Notes under the pieces: generated by a model
What the model saw: only the letters and a program-made list of their open reading frames with translations
Database searches by the model: none
What the model was told of the DNA's origin: nothing
In this document: positions 26,113 through 35,910 of the stretch, one piece after another
Layout: each line of letters begins with the position of its first letter
How positions within the stretch are numbered: the first letter of the stretch is position 1
Assembly: GCF_012935715.1 (NCBI RefSeq)
Contig: NZ_CP052860.1
Location: forward strand, 4,030,001-4,094,000
DNA length: 64,000 nt
Direction of reading: 5' to 3'
DNA from: Pseudomonas sp. ADAK13
Lineage (GTDB): Bacteria; Pseudomonadota; Gammaproteobacteria; Pseudomonadales; Pseudomonadaceae
Translations under genes and position numbers: made by a program

Positions 26113-27123
26113 ATGACTCAAGCCCTGCAAGGCTCTTTGATGGTGGACGTCGCCGGTACCTGGCTGACGGCTGAAGATCGTCACTTGTTGCGTCAGCCTG
26201 AGGTGGGCGGCCTGATCATTTTTGCGCGCAATATCGAGCACCCGCGCCAGGTGCGTGAGTTGAGCGCCGCGATTCGTGCGGTGCGCCCGGACCTGCTGCT
26301 GGCGGTCGACCAGGAAGGCGGCCGGGTGCAGCGTTTGCGTCAGGGGTTTGTGCGGCTGCCGGCGATGCGCGCCCTGGCAGACAATCCGAATGCTGAACAG
26401 TTGGCCGAGCAGTGTGGCTGGATCATGGCGACAGAGGTGCTGGCGGTTGGCCTGGACCTGAGTTTCGCGCCGGTGCTGGACCTCGATTACCAGCGCAGCG
26501 CCGTCGTGGGCACGCGCGCGTTCGAAGGCGACCCGGAGCGCGCCGCCGTGTTGGCGGGTGCCTTTATCCGAGGTATGAACAGCGCCGGCATGGCGGCCAC
26601 CGGCAAGCACTTTCCCGGCCACGGCTGGGCCGAAGCCGATTCCCACGTCGCGATTCCCAATGATGAACGCAGCCTGGAACAGATTCGCGCCAATGACCTA
26701 GTGCCTTTCGCACGGCTGAGCAAGCAACTGGCGGCCGTTATGCCGGCCCACGTGATTTATCCACAGGTGGATGCGCAACCTGCCGGCTTCTCCCGGCGCT
26801 GGTTGCAGGACATCCTGCGGGGCGAGTTGCAGTTCGACGGGGTGATCTTCAGTGACGACCTGTCCATGGCCGGTGCGCATGTGGTCGGTGATGCCGCCAG
26901 CCGTATCGAAGCCGCGCTGACGGCCGGCTGCGACATGGGCCTGGTGTGCAACGACCGCGCCGCCGCCGAGTTGGCCCTGAGCGCGGCCCAGCGCATGAAA
27001 GTCACGCCGTCGGCGCGTATCGCGCGGATGCGTGGGCCGGCGGTGGCGTCGACCGAGTACAAACAGGATCCGCGTTGGCTGGCGGCATTGAGTGCGCTGC
27101 GGGATGCTCAATTGATTGATTAA
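26113..27123 (+). CDS. nagZ: beta-N-acetylhexosaminidase NagZ
   Basis: A 336-residue cytoplasmic GH3 enzyme that removes N-acetylglucosamine from anhydromuropeptides during cell-wall recycling, which feeds AmpR-controlled beta-lactamase induction. Family motifs: LLLAVDQEGGRVQRL, GKHFPGHGWAEADSH (the general acid/base His-Asp pair) and the nucleophile in IFSDDLSMAGA. It has the single-domain length usual in Gram-negatives. It follows psrA after 170 nt. The methylthioinosine phosphorylase gene I expect next from P. aeruginosa is absent. Confidence 0.95.
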   Translation: MTQALQGSLMVDVAGTWLTAEDRHLLRQPEVGGLIIFARNIEHPRQVRELSAAIRAVRPDLLLAVDQEGGRVQRLRQGFVRLPAMRALADNPNAEQLAEQCGWIMATEVLAVGLDLSFAPVLDLDYQRSAVVGTRAFEGDPERAAVLAGAFIRGMNSAGMAATGKHFPGHGWAEADSHVAIPNDERSLEQIRANDLVPFARLSKQLAAVMPAHVIYPQVDAQPAGFSRRWLQDILRGELQFDGVIFSDDLSMAGAHVVGDAASRIEAALTAGCDMGLVCNDRAAAELALSAAQRMKVTPSARIARMRGPAVASTEYKQDPRWLAALSALRDAQLID

Positions 27124-27139
27124 GACCGTGTCGCGTCCA

Positions 27140-27204
27140 TCGCAGGCAAGCCAGCTCCCACAGGGAAATGCATTCCAAATGTGGGAGCGGGCTTGCCCGC
27201 GATA
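27140..27204. repeat. REP pair (REPIN)
   Basis: Inverted REPs TCGCAGGCAAGCCAGCTCCC (from 27140) and GTGGGAGCGGGCTTGCCCGC (27181-27200) are separated by about 18 nt, between convergent nagZ and the helicase gene. Confidence 0.8.
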
Positions 27205-27216
27205 GCGGTCTTAAAG

Positions 27217-29907
27217 TCAGCGCTTCTCTTGCTTGTGAGGCAACGGCGCAAACAACGCCTCGATGTCCTCATTCCCCAGCTTCCAATCACCCGTCGTCCG
27301 CCCATCCAGAACGCCCGCCGCCAGATCAGACTTTTCCTTCTGCAAATGCTGGATTTTCTCTTCCACCGTGCCCCGGGCAATCATCTTGTAGACGAACACC
27401 GGCTTCTCCTGGCCAATGCGATACGCACGGTCGGTCGCCTGGTTTTCCGTCGCCGGGTTCCACCACGGGTCATAGTGAATCACCGTGTCCGCTTCAGTCA
27501 GGTTAAGCCCCACGCCGCCTGCTTTCAGGCTGATCAGAAAGATCTGCAGCTTGCCGCTCTGGAAGTCTTTCACCGGCGTGCGCCGATCCCGGGTTTGCCC
27601 GGTCAGCAGCGCGTAGGCCACGCCACGCTTCTTCAGTTCGGCTTCGATCAGGCTCAGCATCGAGGTGAACTGGGAAAACAGCAGGATCCTGCGCCCTTCG
27701 GCAAACAACTCTTCGAGCATCTCCATCAAGCTGTCGAGCTTGCCCGAGCTGCTGCCCTTTGCCGGCAGGGTTGCATCATTGACCAGGCGTAGATCACAGC
27801 ACACCTGCCGCAACTTGAGCAGCGCTTCCAGGATGATGATCTGGCTGCGGGCCACGCCTTTGCGGGTGATCTCGTCGCGGACTTTCTTGTCCATCGCCAA
27901 ACGCATGGTTTCGTATACGTCGCGCTGGGCTTCGTTGAGGTCGACCCAGTGGATGATCTCGGTCTTGGGCGGCAGCTCGGTCGCCACCTGCTCCTTGGTA
28001 CGGCGCAGCAGGAACGGTTTGATCCGACCATTGAGGTGCTGCAATCGCACGTCGCTGCCGCGCTTTTCAATCGGAACGCGGTAATCGCGATTAAAGCTTT
28101 TTACATCCCCCAGCCAACCCGGCAGCAGGAAGTGGAACAGCGACCACAGCTCGCCCAGGTGGTTTTCCAGCGGCGTACCTGAAAGGCACAGGCGCTGGCG
28201 GGCATTCAGTTCACGGGCCGCCTGGGCCGCCTTGCTGTTGGGGTTCTTGATGTACTGCGCTTCGTCCAGGATCAGCACGTGCAAGGGCAGGGCGGCCAGT
28301 TGCTCGATGTCCTTGGGCAGCAGGGCGTAGGTGGTCAGCAGCAGGTCGTAGTCCTGCAACTGCGGGAAATGTTTCTTACGCCCCGCGCCATACAGCGCCA
28401 ATACTTTGAGCTGCGGCGTGAAGTGCGCGGCTTCGTCGAGCCAGTTCGGGATCAGGCTGGTGGGCATCACCACCATGCACGGCCGGTCCAGGCGCCCGGC
28501 GATTTTCTCGCTGAGAATATGCGCCAGGGTTTGCAGGGTTTTGCCCAGGCCCATGTCATCCGCAAGAATCCCGCCGACGTCGAGCTGGCGCAGGGACTGC
28601 ATCCAGCTCAAGCCTTCCAGCTGGTAAGGGCGCAACGTCGCATTCAGCCCTTCGGGCGCTTCGCAGCTGAAATCCTTGATGTCCCGCAGGCGCTGGGCGA
28701 AGTTGCGGATCTTTTCGCCGCCCTCCCATTGCAGCGGCAGGTCTTCCAGCGGGTTCAGGCGAATGGCGTCTGCCTTGGCCAGGCGCAGCGCGGTGGTGCC
28801 GGGCTCTTGCAGGTAGAACTCGCCAAGGGTTGCCAACACCGGTTTCAGTCGGCCGTAAGGCAGCGCCACTTGCAGCGGGCCGTGGCCGTTGGGCAGGCCG
28901 GGGATGTTCACCAGGATCAGTTCGTCATCACGGCGCCGGGCGAGTTTTTCCGGGTTGAGGATCTCGGTGTGGGAGCGCATCAGGTTCAGCAGGATCGGCA
29001 GCAAACTCAGGCGTTCGCCGTTGACGATGATCCCCAGCTCCAGGTCGAACCAGTCGCGCTCCGGCGTTTCGTCGACGCTGGCGTACCAGTCGTCGACGGC
29101 GCTCAGGTCGAAACCGAAATCCTCATCGATCTGCAATTCCCAGCCCTGGGCACGCAGGGTCGGTGACGCGTTCAGGGTGAAGTTCAGCCAGGCGCTGTCA
29201 TTGACCATTTCGAACAGTTCGCCGGCACTTTCCGGCAGGGCCTTGCTCTGGCGCGTGGCGATCTTGAAGCCCAGCAGGCGCAGCTGTTCGCGAAACTGTT
29301 GCTCCACCTCGGGGTGACGCTTGATCCGCAGGCTCTGCTGTTCCTGGCGCACGATGATGTCGGCGTTTTTCTGGCCGCTGACGTAGTTGCCCAGATAGTT
29401 GAAGGACAACGCCGCGCGATGCTGGATGTAACGCTGCATCTTGCCGTTGCGCGGTTCGAAGGCGCTGAACTCGATACTGGCCAGCCACAAGCGTGGCACC
29501 GGCTGTACGTCCTCCATCACCACTTGCGGCAGCACCACGCGGTTATCCAGCACCGCCTGGAGCTTCTCCAGCAGCTCGGCATCCTGCGCCGCCGCCGGGT
29601 AGGCCAGGGTTTCCTGGACCTTGAGCAGCACCGCGGCGATGTGTTTGCAGTTGGTGTGCACGGGGCAGGTGCAGCGGCTGTCCACGAGGATCAGCGTGCC
29701 CTTGGCGGATTCGCGCAGGGAGATGGTCTGGCGGTAGACATTGCCGCCCGAGCCTTCACAGCTGGCAATGATGGTGCTGTCGCCGGACTCGACGATGCGC
29801 ACGCGGTTTTCCAGGGCGTAGCGCCGGCCGCGCTCAAGGCTTTGCTCTTTAAAGCGATTGGCCCACGAAGGGGCCAGGGGTTTGGTCAACGACGACGTCA
29901 GGGGCAT
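27217..29907 (-). CDS. SNF2-family helicase with SWIM zinc finger
   Basis: An 896-residue protein. A SWIM zinc finger is near the N-terminus (CTCPVHTNCKHIAAVLL, about 79-95), followed by a bacterial SNF2-accessory region and a C-terminal Swi2/Snf2 ATPase. ATPase motifs: DDMGLGKTLQTL, LDEAQYIKN, LSGTPLENHLGELWSLF, FSQFTSML and YDPWWNPATENQATDRAYRI. These translocate on double-stranded DNA and remodel protein-DNA complexes; in bacteria, roles in transcription recycling or DNA repair are plausible, but none is known for this subfamily. csiV ends 10 nt upstream, so they are probably co-transcribed with mfd. Confidence 0.88.
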   Translation of the reverse strand: MPLTSSLTKPLAPSWANRFKEQSLERGRRYALENRVRIVESGDSTIIASCEGSGGNVYRQTISLRESAKGTLILVDSRCTCPVHTNCKHIAAVLLKVQETLAYPAAAQDAELLEKLQAVLDNRVVLPQVVMEDVQPVPRLWLASIEFSAFEPRNGKMQRYIQHRAALSFNYLGNYVSGQKNADIIVRQEQQSLRIKRHPEVEQQFREQLRLLGFKIATRQSKALPESAGELFEMVNDSAWLNFTLNASPTLRAQGWELQIDEDFGFDLSAVDDWYASVDETPERDWFDLELGIIVNGERLSLLPILLNLMRSHTEILNPEKLARRRDDELILVNIPGLPNGHGPLQVALPYGRLKPVLATLGEFYLQEPGTTALRLAKADAIRLNPLEDLPLQWEGGEKIRNFAQRLRDIKDFSCEAPEGLNATLRPYQLEGLSWMQSLRQLDVGGILADDMGLGKTLQTLAHILSEKIAGRLDRPCMVVMPTSLIPNWLDEAAHFTPQLKVLALYGAGRKKHFPQLQDYDLLLTTYALLPKDIEQLAALPLHVLILDEAQYIKNPNSKAAQAARELNARQRLCLSGTPLENHLGELWSLFHFLLPGWLGDVKSFNRDYRVPIEKRGSDVRLQHLNGRIKPFLLRRTKEQVATELPPKTEIIHWVDLNEAQRDVYETMRLAMDKKVRDEITRKGVARSQIIILEALLKLRQVCCDLRLVNDATLPAKGSSSGKLDSLMEMLEELFAEGRRILLFSQFTSMLSLIEAELKKRGVAYALLTGQTRDRRTPVKDFQSGKLQIFLISLKAGGVGLNLTEADTVIHYDPWWNPATENQATDRAYRIGQEKPVFVYKMIARGTVEEKIQHLQKEKSDLAAGVLDGRTTGDWKLGNEDIEALFAPLPHKQEKR

Positions 29908-29916
29908 GGTGCTGGA

Positions 29917-30486
29917 TCAGTCCTGGACGTCGGGCGGTGGAGCGCTGGGCGGCTTGGCGGTCAGCGAAGTGATCTTGATCAGCAGGGCGAGGTGGCCGCC
30001 GTCCAGGTAGTTGAGCTGGTTATTCTTGGTGCGCACGTCTTGCTGGCTGAGGTGCTCGCTGGCGATGACGCTGCCGTTGGCGTCGAACTGGTTGATCCAG
30101 AAATCTGCGTCGATATCGGTAAAGCGCCCCAATTGCAGGCTCAGTGTGCCCTCGATGGGAAACTGGCCGAACTGTTCCTGACCGTCGCTGATGGCCAGTT
30201 TCACGGGTTGGTCACCGAGGTTCTGGTCCCAGGCGCGGTGCAGTAGCACAGTGTAATTACTGTCGGCGCTGAGTTTGTCGACGATGTTGCCCAGCCGCGG
30301 CGGGCTCATTTTGTCGGCCGGCAGGCGTGGCGCGCCGGCGTCCCAGTTTTCCGGCGCCGCGCGGCTATTGATCACCGGCTCGGCGTTCTGGCGCACCAGG
30401 ATCATCTCCACCAGGTACGGGCTGTCGGCAAACGCCGAAGGAGCAACGACCACCAACAACAAGCTCAAAATGCGGAACAGGCGCAT
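29917..30486 (-). CDS. csiV: CsiV-family periplasmic protein
   Basis: A 189-residue protein with a cleavable signal peptide (MRLFRILSLLLVVVAPSAFA, then DSPYLVEMILV). The conserved CsiV-like pattern is YLVEMILVRQ, then ENWDAGAPRLP, LLHRAWDQNL and the final beta segment GHLALLIKI. In Vibrio cholerae CsiV helps activate the lipoprotein-dependent peptidoglycan synthase PBP1A; I infer a related envelope role. A gene of this type follows mfd in pseudomonads. AAGGA sits 7 nt before ATG 30486. The gap to mfd is 11 nt. Confidence 0.75.
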   Translation of the reverse strand: MRLFRILSLLLVVVAPSAFADSPYLVEMILVRQNAEPVINSRAAPENWDAGAPRLPADKMSPPRLGNIVDKLSADSNYTVLLHRAWDQNLGDQPVKLAISDGQEQFGQFPIEGTLSLQLGRFTDIDADFWINQFDANGSVIASEHLSQQDVRTKNNQLNYLDGGHLALLIKITSLTAKPPSAPPPDVQD

Positions 30487-30497
30487 TGGGGCGTCCT

Positions 30498-33400
30498 TCA
30501 AGCAGATTTCGGGATGAGGCGCTCAAACAGCGCCTCCAGTGTATTAAAGCGTTCTTCGGCGCGTTCCATCGGCACCATGAATTTGAACAGCGTAGCCCCT
30601 TCGAACTTGTAGCGATTGGGCTGGCCCTGAATCAGCTTGATCAGCACCAGCGGGTCCACCGGCGTTTGCGCTTCAAACTCGATACGCCCGCCTTGCGGCC
30701 CGGCGTCGACCTTCTTGATACCCAGTTGCTCGGCCTGCAATTTGAGCAGGGTCAGGCGCACCAGGTTTTTGGTCGGTTCCGGCAACAGGCCGAAGCGGTC
30801 GATCATCTCCACTTGCAGGTCCTTGAGGCCGTCTTCGTCAGTGGCCGAGGCGATGCGTTTGTACAGGATCAGCCGCGCGTGCACGTCCGGCAGGTAGTCT
30901 TCGGGAATCAGCGCGGGCAAACGCAGGTTGATTTCCGGGCCGCCACCCAGCGGTTGGTCGAGGTTCGGTTGTTCGCCCTTGCGGATGGCTTTCACTGCGC
31001 GCTCGAGCATCTCCATATACAGGGTGAACCCCACGGCCTGGATCTGCCCGCTTTGGCCATCGCCCAGCAGTTCGCCGGCGCCACGGATTTCCAGGTCGTT
31101 GGTGGCCAGCACAAAGCCGGCACCGAGGTCCTGAGTATTGGCGATCGCTTCCAGGCGCTTCTCGGCGTCGGACGTGATCTGCTGGCGCGGCGGCGTCAGC
31201 AAATAGGCGTACGCCTGGTGGTGACTGCGCCCGACCCGGCCGCGCAACTGGTGCAACTGCGCCAGGCCGAACTTGTCGGCCCGCTCGATGATGATGGTGT
31301 TGGCGCTTGGCACGTCGATGCCGGTCTCGATGATGGTCGAGGCGATCAGCACGTTGAAGCGCTTGTGGTAGAAGTCGCTCATCACCTGTTCAAGTTCGCG
31401 CTCGCGCATCTGCCCGTGGCCGATGGCGATCCGGGCTTCCGGCACCAGTTCGGCCAGCTCGGCGGCGCATTTCTCGATGGTTTTTACGTCGTTGTGCAGG
31501 TAGTAAACCTGGCCGCCGCGCAGCAACTCACGCAGCAGGGCTTCCTTGACCGTGCTTTTGTTCTGCTCCATCACGAAGGTGCGCACCGACAACCGGCGCG
31601 CCGGTGGCGTGGCGATGATCGACAGGTCGCGCATGCCCGACACCGCCATGTTCAGCGTGCGCGGAATCGGCGTGGCGGTGAGGGTCAGGATGTCGACTTC
31701 ACTGCGCAGGGCCTTGAGTTGTTCCTTCTGACGGACACCGAAGCGGTGTTCTTCGTCGATGATCACCAGGCCAAGGTTCTTGATCTTCACATCGTCCGAC
31801 AGCAGCTTGTGAGTGCCGATCACGATGTCGATCTTGCCTTCTGCCAGGTCGGCAATCGCCGCGTTCACTTCCTTGGCCGACTTGAAGCGGCTCATCACTT
31901 CCACGGTCACCGGCCAGTCGGCAAATCGGTCGCGGAAGCTGTTGTAGTGCTGTTGGGCGAGCAAAGTGGTCGGTACGAGGATTGCCACCTGACGGCCGCC
32001 GTGCACCGCAATAAAGGCTGCGCGCATGGCGACTTCGGTCTTGCCGAAGCCCACGTCGCCGCACACCAGGCGGTCCATTGGCTTGGGCGCCAGCATGTCG
32101 GCGCGCACGGCGTCGATGGTGGTTTGCTGGTCCGGGGTTTCTTCGAAGGCAAAGCCGGCGCTGAAGGTCGCGTAGTCGGCCTTTGGGTCGGCAAACGCAT
32201 AACCTTCGCGGGCGGCGCGGCGGGCATAAATGTCGAGCAATTCGGCGGCCACGTCGCGCACTTGCTCGGCGGCCTTGCGCTTGGCTTTCTGCCAGGTCTC
32301 GGAGCCCAGGCGGTGCAACGGCGCGAGGGCGTCGTCGCTGCCGGTGTAGCGGGCGATCAGGTGCAGGTTGGCCACGGGCACGTAGAGCTTGGCGCCCTCG
32401 GCGTATTCCATGGTGAGGAATTCAGCGACCTGGTTGTCGATCTCCAGGGTCTGCAGGCCCAGGTAACGGCCCACGCCGTGGTCGATATGCACCACCGGCG
32501 CGCCTTCGCGCAGCTCGGTGAGGTTCTTGATTACCGCGTCGTTGTTGGCATCGGCGCGTTTTTCGCGGCGGCGACGCTGCATCACGCGCTGACCGAACAG
32601 CGGGCTTTCGGCAATCAATGCCAGGGCCGGGTCGTCCAGCAGCAGGCCTTCGTCCAGCGGCGCGATGGTGATTGCCAGGCGATCCTTGCTCGCGACAAAG
32701 TCCGGCCAGCTGTCGACGGTTTTCGGTCGCAGCTTCAGACGTTCCAGCAACTCCAGCAGCACCTCGCGGCGCCCGGCGGATTCGGCGGTAAACAGCACAC
32801 GGCCAGGGAAGTCACCGAGGAAATTCGACAGCGCTTCCAGCGGCTGGTTGGCCTTGGCTTCAATCGCCAGGTTCGGCAGCGGTTGCGCCGGGAAGCGCTC
32901 GCGGCCGGCGCCTGCATCCACGTCCTGTTGGCTGGCGACTACGCGCGGCCAGTTTTTCAGACGGGCGAAGCAGTCTTCCACCGGCAGGAACAGTTCGGCC
33001 GGTGGCAATAAAGGACGGGACGGGTCGACGCGGCGTTCTTCATAACGGTTGCGCACGTCATTCCAGAAATTCTCTGCCGCTTGTTCAGTGCCCGGCAGCG
33101 AGAACACTTGGGTGTCCTGGGGCAGGTAATCGAAGAGGGTGGAGGTTTCGTCGAAGAACAACGGCAGGTAGTACTCGATACCGGCGGGAGTAATCCCGCT
33201 GCTCAAGTCCTGGAAGATCGGGCAGCGGCGGAAGTCCACATCAAAGCGTTCGCGGAAACGTGCCTTGAAGCGCGTGACCGCATCTTTTTGCAGTGGGAAT
33301 TCCCGGGCCGGCAGCAGCTTGACCGATTCCACCTTGTCGATGGAGCGCTGATTCTCAGGGTCGAAGGTGCGCAGGGTTTCGATTTCATCGTCGAACAGGT

Positions 33401-33947
33401 CGATCCGGTACGGCAGTTTGCTGCCCATCGGGAACAGGTCGATCAACGCGCCACGTACCGCGAACTCGCCGTGCTCGTACACCGTGTCGACGCAGCGATA
33501 GCCGCTGGCTTCAAGCCGGGTGCGCATTTGCTCCACATCGAGCTTCTGGCCGATATCCAGCACCAGGCTGCTGCCCAGCAGGAACTTGGTCGGTGCCAGG
33601 CGGTGCAAGGCCGTGGTGATCGGCACCACCAGCACGCCGTGGGCCAGTTCCGGCAAGCGGTACAGGCTGGCGATGCGCTGGGAAATGATGTCCTGGTGCG
33701 GCGAGAACAGATCGTAGGGCAGAGTTTCCCAGTCCGGGAAATGCAGCACCGGCAAATCGGGGGCGAAGAAACTCAGCTCCTGTTCCAGCCGCTCGGCACT
33801 TTGGCTGTCGGCGGTGAGCAGCAGGGTAAAGCGCTTGGCAGCGCTGGCAGCCTCGGCGATGGCCAGGCTCAGGGCGGCACCGGGCAGATTGCCCCAGTGC
33901 TGTTTACCTGCCGCAGCAGGGAGAAGCGGTAGACGCAGAACGGGCAC
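30498..33947 (-). CDS. mfd: transcription-repair coupling factor Mfd
   Basis: A 1149-residue, full-length Mfd. It displaces RNA polymerase stalled at DNA lesions and recruits UvrA. The N-terminal UvrB-like half starts around WETLPYDLFSPH, and the RNA polymerase-interacting domain starts around VVHIDHGVGRYLGLQ. The translocase has GDVGFGKTEVAMRAAF, IIDEEHRFG, TATPIPRTLNMAV and GRVGRSHHQAYAYL, followed by the C-terminal TRCF domain. It is the first gene of a run with csiV and the SNF2 gene, and is divergent from gap. Confidence 0.97.
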   Translation of the reverse strand: MPVLRLPLLPAAAGKQHWGNLPGAALSLAIAEAASAAKRFTLLLTADSQSAERLEQELSFFAPDLPVLHFPDWETLPYDLFSPHQDIISQRIASLYRLPELAHGVLVVPITTALHRLAPTKFLLGSSLVLDIGQKLDVEQMRTRLEASGYRCVDTVYEHGEFAVRGALIDLFPMGSKLPYRIDLFDDEIETLRTFDPENQRSIDKVESVKLLPAREFPLQKDAVTRFKARFRERFDVDFRRCPIFQDLSSGITPAGIEYYLPLFFDETSTLFDYLPQDTQVFSLPGTEQAAENFWNDVRNRYEERRVDPSRPLLPPAELFLPVEDCFARLKNWPRVVASQQDVDAGAGRERFPAQPLPNLAIEAKANQPLEALSNFLGDFPGRVLFTAESAGRREVLLELLERLKLRPKTVDSWPDFVASKDRLAITIAPLDEGLLLDDPALALIAESPLFGQRVMQRRRREKRADANNDAVIKNLTELREGAPVVHIDHGVGRYLGLQTLEIDNQVAEFLTMEYAEGAKLYVPVANLHLIARYTGSDDALAPLHRLGSETWQKAKRKAAEQVRDVAAELLDIYARRAAREGYAFADPKADYATFSAGFAFEETPDQQTTIDAVRADMLAPKPMDRLVCGDVGFGKTEVAMRAAFIAVHGGRQVAILVPTTLLAQQHYNSFRDRFADWPVTVEVMSRFKSAKEVNAAIADLAEGKIDIVIGTHKLLSDDVKIKNLGLVIIDEEHRFGVRQKEQLKALRSEVDILTLTATPIPRTLNMAVSGMRDLSIIATPPARRLSVRTFVMEQNKSTVKEALLRELLRGGQVYYLHNDVKTIEKCAAELAELVPEARIAIGHGQMRERELEQVMSDFYHKRFNVLIASTIIETGIDVPSANTIIIERADKFGLAQLHQLRGRVGRSHHQAYAYLLTPPRQQITSDAEKRLEAIANTQDLGAGFVLATNDLEIRGAGELLGDGQSGQIQAVGFTLYMEMLERAVKAIRKGEQPNLDQPLGGGPEINLRLPALIPEDYLPDVHARLILYKRIASATDEDGLKDLQVEMIDRFGLLPEPTKNLVRLTLLKLQAEQLGIKKVDAGPQGGRIEFEAQTPVDPLVLIKLIQGQPNRYKFEGATLFKFMVPMERAEERFNTLEALFERLIPKSA

Positions 33948-34301
33948 GGAAGGTTGAGCTCCAAGCGTTGCGACAAAGTCGGTAATTGTAACGGCCCGGA
34001 GTGCCGCCTGTCAGTTGCTGACTGAGCCTATTACGGTTTGTAGGAAATGTAGTGGCTAAGACAAACAAAGGCGTCTTTTGACTCATTATGTAGTGCCGAA
34101 ATCGGCGTATGTTTCGGAGGGTTACGGACACTTTGTCACATTGGCCCACAAGGGGGTGCTCTGGAAGCCACGTGTTTACTGGGCTCCAGCGGGGCGTTAT
34201 TTTTTTGCAAGGGGTTTTGTTGCTGGCCGCGCATTGCTCCGAAGGCGGTCGGGCGGCATAATGTAGCCCCTTTTTTCTGCCCCTACATGTGGAAGGTTCC
34301 C
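33948..34301. promoter_or_regulatory. 354-nt divergent control region mfd / gap
   Basis: No gene is seen. It includes a T-rich run near 34200 and the gap promoter. The mfd side shows no clear consensus promoter to my eye. Confidence 0.5.
34234..34262 (+). promoter_or_regulatory. candidate gap promoter
   Basis: TTGCTC (34234-34239), a 17-nt spacer, and CATAAT (34257-34262), about 40 nt before the GTG start. Confidence 0.6.
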
Positions 34302-35750
34302 GTGACTCAGAAGCCCGACCAGTGTCTTGGTGAATGGATCGACCGTGAAGCACTCGCTGAAGCGATGATTCCGCTTATCGGTCAGCTCTACCGCAATAAC
34401 AACGTGGTGAGCTCGATCTATGGCCGCAGCCTGATCAACCAATCAGTCATCGCGATTCTCAAGGCTCATCGCTTTGCTCGCCATCGTTCCGCCGACGACA
34501 GCGAACTCTCCGTCCACGAAACATTCCCTCTGCTTAAAGCCATGAGCGAGCTCAAGCTCGGCGCGGCCTCGGTAGACCTGGGCAAGCTGGCCTACAAATT
34601 CCGCAAGGAGGGCGCTGGCCGTACCGCCGAGCAGTTCGTGCGTGAAGAAATGGCCGATGTGGTTGGCCAGCAAAACGCCGCAGCCCGCAAAGGCACCGAC
34701 GTTGTGCTTTACGGCTTCGGTCGTATCGGCCGCCTGCTGGCGCGCATCCTGATCGAAAAAACCGGTGGTGGCGACGGCCTGCGCCTGCGTGCCATCGTGG
34801 TGCGTAAAGGCGCCGAGAACGACCTGACCAAACGCGCCAGCCTGCTGCGTCGCGACTCGGTACACGGTCCGTTCAACGGCACCATCGTCATCGACGAAGA
34901 AAACAACACCATCACCGCCAACGGTAACCTGATCCAGGTGATCTACGCGAAGAACCCGGCTGAAGTGGACTACACCCAGTACGGCATCAAGGACGCACTG
35001 CTGGTGGACAATACCGGTGTGTGGCGTGACGCCGAGGGCCTGGGCCAGCACCTGGCTTGCCCGGGTATCGACCGCGTTGTGCTGACTGCGCCTGGCAAGG
35101 GCAAGCTGAAGAACATCGTGCACGGCATCAACCACGGTGAAATCACCGCTGACGACAAGATCGTGTCTGCCGCTTCCTGCACCACCAACGCCATCGTGCC
35201 GGTGCTGAAAGCTGTAAATGACAAGTTCGGCATCGTTAACGGTCACGTTGAAACGGTTCACTCGTACACCAACGACCAGAACCTGATCGACAACTTCCAC
35301 AAAGGCGATCGCCGTGGCCGTAGCGCCGCGCTGAACATGGTCATCACCGAGACCGGTGCTGCCACCGCTGCTGCCAAGGCCCTGCCTGAGCTGGCCGGCA
35401 AGCTGACCGGTAACGCGATCCGTGTTCCGACGCCGAACGTGTCGATGGCCATTCTCAACCTGAACCTTGAGAAAGCCGCCACCCGTGAAGAGATGAACGA
35501 GTACCTGCGCTACATGGCGCTGCACTCCGATCTGCACAAGCAAATCGACTTCGTCAATTCCCAGGAAGTGGTGTCCACCGACTTCGTTGGCTCGCGCCAC
35601 GCCGGTGTGGTGGACGCTGAAGCGACCATCACCCAGGATAACCGCGTTGTTCTGTACGTCTGGTACGACAACGAATTCGGTTACAGCTGCCAGGTGGTTC
35701 GTGTGATGGAAGACATGGCCGGGGTTAACCCGCCAGCATTCCCGCGCTAA
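34302..35750 (+). CDS. gap: glyceraldehyde-3-phosphate dehydrogenase, long form
   Basis: 482 residues, about 145 longer than classic GAPDH. Residues 1-130 are a helical extension with no NAD motif (starts VTQKPDQCLGEWIDREALAE). Then comes the normal enzyme: VLYGFGRIGRLLARIL, active-site Cys in SAASCTTNAIVPVLK, and the C-terminal VWYDNEFGYSCQVVRVM. This long form is known in pseudomonads beside the canonical Gap and is usually assigned to gluconeogenic conditions. GTG 34302 is preceded by GGAAGG, which decides the start; ATG 34287 is an alternative. Confidence 0.93.
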   Translation: MTQKPDQCLGEWIDREALAEAMIPLIGQLYRNNNVVSSIYGRSLINQSVIAILKAHRFARHRSADDSELSVHETFPLLKAMSELKLGAASVDLGKLAYKFRKEGAGRTAEQFVREEMADVVGQQNAAARKGTDVVLYGFGRIGRLLARILIEKTGGGDGLRLRAIVVRKGAENDLTKRASLLRRDSVHGPFNGTIVIDEENNTITANGNLIQVIYAKNPAEVDYTQYGIKDALLVDNTGVWRDAEGLGQHLACPGIDRVVLTAPGKGKLKNIVHGINHGEITADDKIVSAASCTTNAIVPVLKAVNDKFGIVNGHVETVHSYTNDQNLIDNFHKGDRRGRSAALNMVITETGAATAAAKALPELAGKLTGNAIRVPTPNVSMAILNLNLEKAATREEMNEYLRYMALHSDLHKQIDFVNSQEVVSTDFVGSRHAGVVDAEATITQDNRVVLYVWYDNEFGYSCQVVRVMEDMAGVNPPAFPR

Positions 35751-35766
35751 GCATCAGCGGTAAATG

Positions 35767-35798
35767 AAAAAAGCCCCGACTGGTTCGGGGCTTTTTTA
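35767..35798. terminator. gap terminator
   Basis: AAAAAAGCCCCGA / TCGGGGCTTTTTT around a 5-nt loop. Confidence 0.9.
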
Positions 35799-35832
35799 TG
35801 TCTGCGGGTTTTGTGTTGTTTGTACCGGCCTC

Positions 35833-35904
35833 ATCGCAGGCAAGCCAGCTCCCACATTTGAATGTATTCACAAATCAAAATGTGGGAGCTGGCTTGCCTG
35901 CGAT
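35833..35904. repeat. REPIN
   Basis: Two near-perfect inverted REPs: ATCGCAGGCAAGCCAGCTCC from 35833 and the mirrored copy ending GGCTTGCCTGCGAT at 35904. The spacer is only about 15 nt. Confidence 0.85.
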
Positions 35905-35910
35905 AGCGAT

